From Fidelibacterota bacterium (GTDB lineage: Bacteria > Pseudomonadota > Alphaproteobacteria > Rhodospirillales > Rhodospirillaceae), in contig CANJEU010000120.1 in NCBI GenBank assembly GCA_947473445.1, forward strand, positions 1-6,722: 6,722 bases of DNA. Direction: 5' to 3'. A program made the translations under genes and the position numbers. Below the pieces are notes generated by a model. That model saw nothing but the letters and a program-made list of their open reading frames with translations, made no database searches and was not told the origin of the DNA. Positions 1 through 5,820 of the stretch are shown one piece after another. Each line of letters begins with the position of its first letter. Within the stretch, counting starts at the first letter, position 1.

Positions 1-87
1 GTCGTCCGTCGACATTTCCTTCGGGCCTTCGGCCGTCATGGTGCGCAGCTTACCCGCGGGCAAATTGTCGCCTGCTTGGATTGTCAT
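1..87 (-). CDS. Peroxiredoxin (Prx5/redoxin type), N-terminal fragment cut by window edge
   Basis: Only the first 29 codons are in the window; the reading frame is open to base 1. The translation starts MTIQAGDNLPAGKLRTMT and continues with AEGPKEMSTDD. This matches the opening beta-strand region of Prx5-like thiol peroxidases, which typically begin 'MTIxVGDxLPxxxLxxMTxxGPxxxSTDE' and reduce hydrogen peroxide and organic hydroperoxides with glutathione, glutaredoxin or thioredoxin as electron donor. The catalytic cysteine, usually near residue 50 in a GAFTPTCS motif, lies outside the window, so activity cannot be judged. The ATG (bases 87-85) is preceded by GAGGA at a good Shine-Dalgarno distance. 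It lies downstream of hspQ on the same strand with a 134-base gap, so it could be read through from hspQ or have its own promoter. The family call is from the N-terminus alone. Confidence 0.82.
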   Translation of the reverse strand, partial: MTIQAGDNLPAGKLRTMTAEGPKEMSTDD

Positions 88-221
88 GATGTCCTCGTCT
101 GGGGCTTGAAGTGATAAGTGGTCGCGGGCGCTGACGTACAGCCCCGCGCCAAATGACGAGGCTACCCTAAGCAGTCCGGTCGAGATTTCCAAATGGTGAT
201 TTGCGCCAATATATAGGCGCC
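88..221 (-). promoter_or_regulatory. hspQ-peroxiredoxin intergenic region with a weak candidate promoter
   Basis: Read on the minus strand, this gap holds TTGGAA, 17 bases, then TAGGGT (about bases 191 to 163), a weak sigma70-like pair that could serve the peroxiredoxin. Just after the hspQ stop there is a small inverted repeat, gcgcc (203-207) and ggcgc (216-220), with an AT loop but no T-run after it, so it is a poor terminator. I see no recognisable OxyR or other operator. Confidence 0.25.
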
Positions 222-551
222 CTAGTTCGCGTAACTCGGCCGCATCACATATTCGCCGCCGCGGAACTCGCCGAAGTACGACGTCACTTCAGGGTGCTGC
301 ACCGGCTCGCCGGTTTCATCGGCCAGCAGGTTCTGCTGCGATACATACGCCACATAGGTGGTCTGCGCGTTTTCGGCCAGCAGGTGGTAGAACGGTTGGT
401 CCTTATGCGGCCGCACATCCTCGGGGATCGACTCCCACCATTCCTCGGTATTGGCGAATTGCGGGTCGACGTCGAAGATCACGCCGCGGAATGGAAACAG
501 CCGGTGGCGCACCACCTGGCCGATCTTGAATTTCGCTTGTCTTGGTTCCAT
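222..551 (-). CDS. hspQ: Heat shock protein HspQ (YccV family)
   Basis: This is a 109-residue protein that matches the HspQ/YccV family over its whole length. Visible family hallmarks are KFKIGQVVRHRLFPFRGVIFDVDP (residues 7-30, given here in part as FPFRGVIFDVDP), NTEEWW (34-39), IPEDVRPHKDQPFYHLLAEN (42-61) and VAYVSQQNLL (67-76). In E. coli HspQ is a small cytoplasmic heat-shock protein that binds hemimethylated DNA, affects DnaA level, and acts as a specificity-enhancing factor and substrate of the Lon protease; the same role is inferred here. The ATG at 551 was chosen because conserved sequence starts within a few residues and the total length then fits the family; an in-frame ATG at 587 (MSGHGLIDRRAA...) is an alternative. 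It is transcribed away from the kinase gene on its right and towards the peroxiredoxin. I could not find a convincing heat-shock (RpoH) promoter upstream. Confidence 0.93.
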   Translation of the reverse strand: MEPRQAKFKIGQVVRHRLFPFRGVIFDVDPQFANTEEWWESIPEDVRPHKDQPFYHLLAENAQTTYVAYVSQQNLLADETGEPVQHPEVTSYFGEFRGGEYVMRPSYAN

Positions 552-655
552 CGCGGCACGCCGATCTATGAGCCCGTGCCCGCTCATCCTTGATGGGCCG
601 GGCCTGCCAACAATAGGAATCCTAGAGGCCTGGGTCCAGTCCCCGCAGCCAATGC

Positions 656-677
656 CTTGATAAATATAAGGTATACT
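656..677 (+). promoter_or_regulatory. AT-rich island with -10-like TATACT in the divergent hspQ/kinase gap
   Basis: The 249 bases between hspQ and the first kinase are GC-rich except for this stretch, which contains TATACT at 672-677. It is a fair -10 for the plus-strand kinase, placing the start of transcription about 115 bases before the ATG at 801. No good -35 is present at 16-18 bases upstream (ccaatg at 649-654), so an activator or another sigma factor would be needed. It is a weak call. Confidence 0.3.
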
Positions 678-800
678 GCTCAGGGCGGGCCGCGTGCCCC
701 GTCCAGGCAACGCGGCCCCACCCGCGCTTTGCTATTTCCGCTGCATAGAGCTCGCGCCCTCGCCCAGGTAGGATGTGCGCGGGGAATGTGGGATCAAGCC

Positions 801-2408
801 ATGAGCGCGGCGGGGAACGTCAGAGTATCGGCCGGAATGGTCACCGGAAACGGAGGGCCTCATGCTCCCACCGGCCATACCGCGCGCGCGCCCACGGCCG
901 CCGAGCTCCAGGACCTTATGAACATCGGCTGCTGGGAGTGGGACGTCGGCGCCGACACCTTCGTCTGGAACGCCGGCATGTTCGCCATCTACGGCCTGAG
1001 CCCCCAAACATTTACCCCCACCAAACGCACGCTGCTCGACCGCATCGCACCGCAGGATATGCAGCGCGTGCGCGACATCTGGTGGAAGGACAGCGATGTT
1101 CCGCCCGCCGGCGCCCTCGAATGCGGCATCAAACGGCCTGACGGACAGCTGCGCCGCGTGCGTTACGTCTGGCACACCGTGCAAGCCAATGGTGCGGGTA
1201 CCAAGGTCTTTGGCTTCGCCCAGGACATCACCGCCTTCAGCGCCGCCGAAACGGGCCTCGGGGCCGAGGATGCACACCTGCGGGGCATGGTCGAATGTTC
1301 GGCCGATTATATTTGGGAATATCGCGGCGCGGGTGATGGCGTCCTGACGGACGGCATGACGCTGGAAAGCCTCACGACGGCGTCGCGCGCGCCAGATGGC
1401 CAAGGGGGCGAGACTGAGGCCGGCGCCGGCAAGCCGGTGTTCGACGCGGCCAGCGATTATGATTTCAGCACGCTCGCGCAGATCATGGACGAGCGCGCCA
1501 ATTTCCGCGACATGCTTGTGCCTATCGTCGACGGTCGCGGTGAGCCGCGCTGGATCAATCTCAGCGGCCATCCGCAATTCGACAGGGCAGGGGCCTACTG
1601 CGGCTACCGCGGCGTCGGCGCCGATGTCACCGACAGCATCCGCGAACGTTCCCTCGCCGACAGCCGCCGCCAGGCCGGCGCCGTGGGGCGCCTCGCCAGT
1701 GGCCTCGCCCACGAAATCAATAATCTGCTCCAACCCATCCTTATCTATTCCACCTTCGGCGCCGATGAAGCCAAGGCCCACGATAAACTGCGCCTCTACT
1801 TCTCGCGCATCACCCGTGCGGCGGAACGCGCGTCCTTCATCGTCAAGAACGTGCTCGCCTTTGCCCGTCGTACCCCGCCCCACCAGGAAGCTCTGAACGT
1901 CCCGGCCGTCGTGCGCGACACCATCGATCTCATGAGCGGCGCGGTAGGCGCGCAGACGAAAATCGAACTGACGTCCGCGGATGATAACCTCATCGCGCGC
2001 TGCGAACGCACGGGCCTTTCGCAGATCGTCACCAACCTCATCGCCAATGCGGCCGACGCCATGGCCGCCGCCTCGGTTGGTGGAGAGGGGCGCATCTTGG
2101 TGCGCATCGATTCCGTGACCATCACCACCGAGACGTCGAAAACAGCGCGCGTGGCCCCGGGGCGCTACGGCCGCATCACGGTCGAAGATACGGGCCCGGG
2201 CATTTCGCCCGAGGTCATCGGCAAAATCTTCGATCCCTTCTTCACCACCAAGCCCCAAGGCAAAGGCACCGGTCTTGGCCTGGCCGTGGTTGCCGGCATC
2301 GCCAAAAGTTGGGGCGGCAGCGCCACCGTCGAAAGCACTCCCGGCCAGGGCAGCACGTTTAGAGTCTACCTGCCTACCACCGCCCGCGAACTTCAGGCGG
2401 CTCAGTAG
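801..2408 (+). CDS. Cytoplasmic PAS-PAS sensor histidine kinase
   Basis: The protein has 535 residues if it starts at the ATG at 801. It is a class I sensor kinase that should autophosphorylate a histidine and pass the phosphate to a response regulator. Order of domains: a PAS_3-like domain (about 33-146, with GCWEWDV, a charged RPDGQLRRVRY strand and the FGFAQDIT end), a second PAS (about 159-281) interrupted by a Gly/Ala/Glu-rich insertion (about 177-217), the dimerisation helix with H-box AHEINNLLQPI (phospho-acceptor His304), then the ATPase domain: N-box TNLIANAADAM (Asn416), G1 VEDTGPGI (Asp463), FDPFFTTK (477-484), G2 GKGTGLGL (487-494) and a final GQGSTF. All catalytic motifs are intact. 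There is no signal peptide, membrane segment or receiver domain, so it is probably a soluble sensor. The start is uncertain: an ATG at 786 is in frame, and the frame is open back to a TTG at 657, but conserved sequence begins only after 801. A REP-like hairpin follows the stop by 31 bases. The likely partner is the lone receiver at 5416-5787 (inference). Confidence 0.92.
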   Translation: MSAAGNVRVSAGMVTGNGGPHAPTGHTARAPTAAELQDLMNIGCWEWDVGADTFVWNAGMFAIYGLSPQTFTPTKRTLLDRIAPQDMQRVRDIWWKDSDVPPAGALECGIKRPDGQLRRVRYVWHTVQANGAGTKVFGFAQDITAFSAAETGLGAEDAHLRGMVECSADYIWEYRGAGDGVLTDGMTLESLTTASRAPDGQGGETEAGAGKPVFDAASDYDFSTLAQIMDERANFRDMLVPIVDGRGEPRWINLSGHPQFDRAGAYCGYRGVGADVTDSIRERSLADSRRQAGAVGRLASGLAHEINNLLQPILIYSTFGADEAKAHDKLRLYFSRITRAAERASFIVKNVLAFARRTPPHQEALNVPAVVRDTIDLMSGAVGAQTKIELTSADDNLIARCERTGLSQIVTNLIANAADAMAAASVGGEGRILVRIDSVTITTETSKTARVAPGRYGRITVEDTGPGISPEVIGKIFDPFFTTKPQGKGTGLGLAVVAGIAKSWGGSATVESTPGQGSTFRVYLPTTARELQAAQ

Positions 2409-2439
2409 GCCGAGGCGCGCGGTCAACCATACTTTCTTG

Positions 2440-2470
2440 TGTCATTCCCGGAACAAGTCCGGGCATGACA
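2440..2470. repeat. REP-like intergenic palindrome after the first kinase
   Basis: Arms tgtcattcccgga (2440-2452) and tccgggcatgaca (2458-2470) are complementary with one mismatch around a five-base loop, acaag. From general knowledge this gtcat-cccgga-...-tccggg-atgac form is a dispersed intergenic palindrome in many alphaproteobacteria. As RNA it makes a stable hairpin 31 bases after the kinase stop codon. There is no T-run behind it, so it is more likely an mRNA-stabilising or attenuating hairpin than a simple terminator. Confidence 0.75.
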
Positions 2471-2543
2471 GTTAGGGTTCCTGACCGGCGTCACCCCACA
2501 AGCCTGACTTACCACGTCGTGCCGTCGAAGATGCGAAGGCGGG

Positions 2544-2572
2544 TTCTACTTTCTCCAAAATCCGCATACTGT
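2544..2572 (+). promoter_or_regulatory. Possible promoter for the SpoIIAA-like gene
   Basis: TTCTAC (2544-2549) and TACTGT (2567-2572) are separated by 17 bases and end 44 bases before the chosen ATG. Both boxes are imperfect, so this is a candidate only; the gene could instead be read through from the kinase. Confidence 0.3.
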
Positions 2573-2616
2573 CGCGCCACGTGATGAACCGCGCACCGGG
2601 ACAGCCGGAGAGGGAT

Positions 2617-2982
2617 ATGCTCGAAACGACGCCGGCCCCCGAACGCAACATCGTCTTCTTTCGCGCGGTCGGGACATTGACAGAAGCCGACTATGCCGAG
2701 GTCTTCTCGCCCGCCATGGGCGCGGTCCTGGCCGAACATTCCCAGTTCCGCCTCTATTGCGACCTCTCGCGCTTGCTCGATTGGGACGAAAGCTCACGCT
2801 GGGAGACGGGGGCGATTCTCGCCAGCAATGCCCACCGCTGCGAACGGGCGGCCATCGTCGGCGGTCCGTCTTGGGCTGGCCTTGCCCTCATGCTGCGCGA
2901 CGCCCTTCCGCCCGGCCACTACGAGTTTTTCACCAAGGGTCATCAGGCCGAAGCCCTCACCTGGATTCGCACACCCGCCTGA
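2617..2982 (+). CDS. SpoIIAA-like (STAS-fold) small protein
   Basis: The protein has 121 residues and matches the pattern of the SpoIIAA-like family (STAS-related fold, cytoplasmic): an opening MLETTPAPERNIVFFRAVG strand, the GTLTEADYAEVFSP helix start (about 19-32), the FRLYCDLSRLLDW core (44-56), ERAAIVGG (76-83), and a C-terminal YEFFTKGHQAEALTWI helix (102-117). In this family the protein often has no enzymatic role that is known; some relatives bind partner proteins or lipids. The ATG at 2617 was chosen over the upstream GTG (2581) and ATG (2584) because GGAG (2607-2610) sits six bases before it and because family members start directly with ML-(E)-x. I see no obvious phosphorylatable Asp-Ser pair in the position used by true anti-anti-sigma factors, so an anti-anti-sigma job should not be assumed. 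It lies between two histidine kinases, which suggests but does not show a signalling link. Confidence 0.8.
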   Translation: MLETTPAPERNIVFFRAVGTLTEADYAEVFSPAMGAVLAEHSQFRLYCDLSRLLDWDESSRWETGAILASNAHRCERAAIVGGPSWAGLALMLRDALPPGHYEFFTKGHQAEALTWIRTPA

Positions 2983-3087
2983 TTTTCTTACATTCTTGCC
3001 TGATTCATCCGCGAGTTGATCGGGCCTGCCCGTCCTACACGCGTTGCTCCATGTCGTTCTTCCATGCGCGATAAGTGGAACCACGAA

Positions 3088-3116
3088 TTGTTTGGTTAAC
3101 CTGGACGACTTATAAC
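3088..3116 (+). promoter_or_regulatory. Sigma70-type promoter for the small protein-kinase-regulator unit, with palindrome in spacer
   Basis: TTGTTT (3088-3093) and TATAAC (3111-3116) are separated by exactly 17 bases, the best promoter in the window. Transcription would begin near 3122-3124, giving a leader of about 60 bases before the ATG at 3184. The spacer opens with the perfect 8-base palindrome GGTTAACC (3094-3101), placed where a repressor could block RNA polymerase; its factor is unknown. No good EcfG-type GGAAC/CGTT pair was found here. Confidence 0.55.
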
Positions 3117-3183
3117 TGAGCTTCTTCTGGGGACCCTAAAACCGCGAGTTGCGAAACGGTTGGACGCTGCTTTGGGCAAGGGA

Positions 3184-3435
3184 ATGAGTGAGCACAATAA
3201 AACAGTCGATATTTTGGTGATGCGTGCCGCGGCCGAGATTCGGAAGGCCGCCGAGCTCGACAAGAAACGCGCCACCGAATTGGGGGGCGTGGCCGACTAT
3301 CTGGAAAGCATCGTCTACGAAACCGAGCTCGGATACGGCGAGCCGCTCTTCCCGGAAACCGTCGCGCCCGAGACGATCCCAGAAGATGAAATCAAGAAAA
3401 TGATGAAACCCTTCAAGGTGCGGCTCACGCGCTAA
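3184..3435 (+). CDS. Unrecognised small charged protein, upstream of the second kinase
   Basis: I do not recognise this 83-residue protein. It begins MSEHNKTVDILVMRAAAEIR, continues with a lysine/glutamate-rich helical stretch (KKAAELDKKRATEL-like, about residues 18-37), a GGVADYLESIVYETELGYG segment (about 38-56), a proline-rich acidic part (PETVAPETIPEDE) and a basic tail, KKMMKPFKVRLTR. It has no signal peptide, membrane segment or cysteine pair and looks like a soluble helical adaptor. Its promoter is at 3088-3116 and its stop lies 20 bases before the kinase ATG, so the two are almost certainly on one mRNA. The ATG at 3184 has AAGGGA directly before it (rather close) and GGG at 3174-3176; a TTG at 3160 would give 91 residues. 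It is not a NepR-type anti-sigma factor as far as I can see. Codon use resembles the neighbours, which supports a real gene. Confidence 0.62.
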   Translation: MSEHNKTVDILVMRAAAEIRKAAELDKKRATELGGVADYLESIVYETELGYGEPLFPETVAPETIPEDEIKKMMKPFKVRLTR

Positions 3436-3455
3436 CCAGCGCTGTGAGACGACAG

Positions 3456-5387
3456 ATGGGTCCTCTCCTCACACCCCCCCCCGGTTTTCCGCCTGCCGCG
3501 CCCTCGCCCGAGGAACGCGCGGGCGCTGACGCGTTCATCGCCGCGCTTCCCGCCGCGGCCATCATCATAAATGCTAGCGAACTTGTCATCGCGGCCAATA
3601 CGCGCGCCGAGAGCATTCTTGGTTGCACGGCCGCGGCCGCCGTGGGGCGGCCGCTGGCCGCGCCCTACAAACTCTTCCTTGAACGCGCGCGCCGCGCCGC
3701 AGGCAATGAGTCCACCAACTTCGTCCAGCCCTTCGGTCTTGGCTGGTACATGATTTATTGTTTTCCGTTGCCCGCGGGACAAGGGGCCGGCGCCGGCGAA
3801 CCTTCGGCCGTGATCGCGGCGTTCGATATCACCGCCATGAAACACGCCGAGTTCGAAATCCGCGAAAGCGAAGCGCGCCTCGAAGAGGCCACCCGTATCG
3901 CCCAGATCGGCACCTATAAAATTCTGTGGCAGACCGCATCCGTCCAATGGTCGCCGCATATGTACGTCATCCATGGGGTGTCGCCCGATGGGCTTACCCA
4001 CGGCTTTGGAAAGTATCGAGGCCTTGTCCATCCCGAGGACCGCGAGACCTACGAACGCATCTTCGCCGATCAGATGGACGGCAAAGCGGTGCGGGCGGCC
4101 GAATACCGCATCATTCGCGCCGATGGGTCGATGCGCTGGCTGCGCTTCGATGCGCGCGTCCTGTTCGACGCCGACGGCGAATCCTATGCGTCCTTCGGCA
4201 CTTGTCAGGACGTCACCGAAAGCAAGCAGCGCGAACACGAACTCAAACAGCTCCTGCGGCGCAACGCGATTCTGTACGAAGCCCTGGACGCCTCGCCGAT
4301 CGGCGTCGCCGTTGTCACCACCGACCGCGGGCGCCCGGAATTCTTCTATGCCAACGCTGAGTTCGAGCGGCTCACCGGCTACAACACCTTCGCCCTACAT
4401 GAAAACGGTATCGCCAGCCTGCGCGTGCCACAGGAAAGCGGCGACGGCTGGGATGCGGTTCTGCGCAACTTCGCGACATCCTCCAGCGGCGCCTTCGAAC
4501 TCACGTGCCGGCGCCGGGATGGGGAAACGTTCCTCGCTCAAGCCGAGATCGCTCCGGTCAGCGATTATCCAGGCCGCGAGGCCAGCATATTCGTGCTCAA
4601 CTTGCGCGACGTGACGCTCGACCGTCAGCGCGCAGGTCAACTTCTGCAGTCGCAGAAAATGGAAGCGCTCGGCCAGCTGTCCGGGGGTGTCGCGCACGAG
4701 ATCAACAATCTCCTCCAGCCAATCCTTGCGCTCTCGGACCTCGGGCAGGATTTCGTCGATACCGATCCCGGCAAGGTCAGGAAGTATTTGGAGGTCATTG
4801 CCTCCAGCGCGCGCAAAGCGCGCGACGTGGTGCGTCAGGTTTTGACGTTTGCGCGGCGCGACACGCCCCAGCTTGGCGCGCACAGCATCACCGGACTAGT
4901 CGCCGAAGCCCTCAACCTCATGCAAAGCGGACTGCCGCCCGGCATCGTGCTTGAACAGGATCTGCACGCCGACGATGTCATCGTACTTGTGAACCTGACC
5001 CAGGTGTCACAAGTCGTCCTTAATCTCGTCTCCAACGCCGCCGACGCCATGAACGGCCACGGCCGCGTCCTGGTGAAGCTCTCCAAGGTCGATCTCGACC
5101 CCACGCACGCCGCGGCGCTGACCCTCGCGCCGGGCTGTTGGGTCGAGCTGAGCGTCGCCGACCACGGCTGCGGGATGGACGCCTACACCCTCTCGCGCAT
5201 CCTAGAACCCTTCTACACGACCAAGGTCGCGGGCAAAGGCACAGGGCTCGGTCTGTCCGTTGTGTACAGCATTGTCACAGGTTGGGGCGGCACACTTAAG
5301 GTTGAGAGCGAAGTTGATCAGGGAACGAAGGCAATGATATACATCCCTACCGCTTCAGCCCCGCACACCGCGTCAATTTCGCACTAA
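3456..5387 (+). CDS. Cytoplasmic sensor histidine kinase with three PAS domains
   Basis: The protein has 643 residues from the ATG at 3456 (a GTG at 3444 is also in frame; neither has a strong Shine-Dalgarno site). It contains PAS1 (about 25-126, ending AVIAAFDIT), PAS2 of the PAS_3 type (about 139-256, with VHPEDRETYERIF, YRIIRADGSMRWLRF and FGTCQDVTES), PAS3 (about 267-389, with ALDASPIGVAVV, NAEFERLTGY and FVLNLRDVT), a linker, then the dimerisation helix with GGVAHEINNLLQPI (His415). ATPase motifs follow: N-box LNLVSNAADAM (Asn527), G1 VADHGCGM (Asp569), LEPFYTTK, and G2 GKGTGLGL (593-600). It should sense a signal through the PAS domains and phosphorylate a response regulator, most likely the receiver encoded 28 bases downstream. 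No membrane span or receiver is fused. A nine-C tract lies at codons 7-9 (3474-3482). The H-box is near-identical to that of the kinase at 801-2408, pointing to a shared origin. Confidence 0.95.
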   Translation: MGPLLTPPPGFPPAAPSPEERAGADAFIAALPAAAIIINASELVIAANTRAESILGCTAAAAVGRPLAAPYKLFLERARRAAGNESTNFVQPFGLGWYMIYCFPLPAGQGAGAGEPSAVIAAFDITAMKHAEFEIRESEARLEEATRIAQIGTYKILWQTASVQWSPHMYVIHGVSPDGLTHGFGKYRGLVHPEDRETYERIFADQMDGKAVRAAEYRIIRADGSMRWLRFDARVLFDADGESYASFGTCQDVTESKQREHELKQLLRRNAILYEALDASPIGVAVVTTDRGRPEFFYANAEFERLTGYNTFALHENGIASLRVPQESGDGWDAVLRNFATSSSGAFELTCRRRDGETFLAQAEIAPVSDYPGREASIFVLNLRDVTLDRQRAGQLLQSQKMEALGQLSGGVAHEINNLLQPILALSDLGQDFVDTDPGKVRKYLEVIASSARKARDVVRQVLTFARRDTPQLGAHSITGLVAEALNLMQSGLPPGIVLEQDLHADDVIVLVNLTQVSQVVLNLVSNAADAMNGHGRVLVKLSKVDLDPTHAAALTLAPGCWVELSVADHGCGMDAYTLSRILEPFYTTKVAGKGTGLGLSVVYSIVTGWGGTLKVESEVDQGTKAMIYIPTASAPHTASISH

Positions 5388-5415
5388 CTTCCCACCTTGG
5401 TATTGGCATCCACAC

Positions 5416-5787
5416 ATGGCGCATATCCTGCTCGTCGAGGATTCCTCCGAGGTTAGTCTCTCGGTTCGCGAGATACTCGCCTCCTCCGGCCATACGGTTG
5501 AGGATGCGGCCTCAGGCAAGGAAGCGCTCAAGAAGCTCAAGGCGTCCCGTTTCGACGCTATCGTCTCGGATATCTGGATGCCCGAGATGGACGGCATCGC
5601 TCTCCTCAAGGAAATCCGCGGCGCTGGCAACGAAATCCCGGTCGTCGTGATCTCGGGCGGCGCCCCGAACGCCCCGCTCACTTACACTGCCCCCTTGGCC
5701 GCCACCTTCGGCGCCAACATGGTCGTGTACAAACCCTTCGAACGCGCCGAACTCCTCAAGGCCGTCGACAACGTTCTGTCGACATAA
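5416..5787 (+). CDS. Single-domain CheY-like response regulator
   Basis: The 123-residue protein is only a receiver domain. The acidic pair is Glu8-Asp9 (LLVEDSS), the phospho-acceptor is Asp52 in IVSDIWMPEMDG, the switch serine is Ser80 (VVISGG), and Tyr105-Lys106-Pro107 (VYKPF) complete the active site. All residues needed for phosphorylation are present. There is no DNA-binding or enzymatic output, so it must act by contact with another protein or as a phosphorelay intermediate. It lies 28 bases after the second kinase and is followed by a strong terminator, so it is the last gene of the unit and the likely acceptor for the kinase or kinases. No clear Shine-Dalgarno site precedes the ATG, which may mean coupling to translation of the kinase. 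The target is unknown; flagellar motor or stress-pathway partners are possible but not shown. Confidence 0.95.
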   Translation: MAHILLVEDSSEVSLSVREILASSGHTVEDAASGKEALKKLKASRFDAIVSDIWMPEMDGIALLKEIRGAGNEIPVVVISGGAPNAPLTYTAPLAATFGANMVVYKPFERAELLKAVDNVLST

Positions 5788-5791
5788 TGAA

Positions 5792-5820
5792 TCCGCGCCA
5801 AGGCGCGGACGGCATTTTTT
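5792..5820 (+). terminator. Intrinsic terminator of the signalling unit
   Basis: A perfect stem, tccgcgcc (5792-5799) and ggcgcgga (5802-5809), is followed after five bases by six T (5815-5820). It begins five bases after the TAA of the receiver gene (a TGA follows in frame). A second small hairpin, cttaggc-aa-gcctagg (5829-5844), lies just after but has no T-run. Confidence 0.9.

Noticed and set aside
732..2426. A 564-codon open frame on the minus strand opposite the first kinase
   Set aside because: It is the antisense shadow of a GC-rich gene. The translation is rich in Gly, Ala, Arg and His with no domain motifs, while the plus strand encodes an intact kinase.
2617..2982. Anti-anti-sigma factor (true SpoIIAA/RsbV)
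   Set aside because: The pattern fits the SpoIIAA-like family with the DYAEVF and EALTWI marks, not the RsbV type with its phosphorylatable serine motif. No partner anti-sigma kinase of the RsbW type is next to it; the neighbours are classical histidine kinases.
3021..3032. Terminator hairpin cgggc-ct-gcccg after the SpoIIAA-like gene
   Set aside because: The stem is short, the two-base loop is too tight, and there is no T-run. It is at best a weak structure.
3432..4238. A 268-codon minus-strand frame opposite the second kinase
   Set aside because: It is the same kind of shadow: no motifs, and the opposite frame carries PAS domains with clear signatures.
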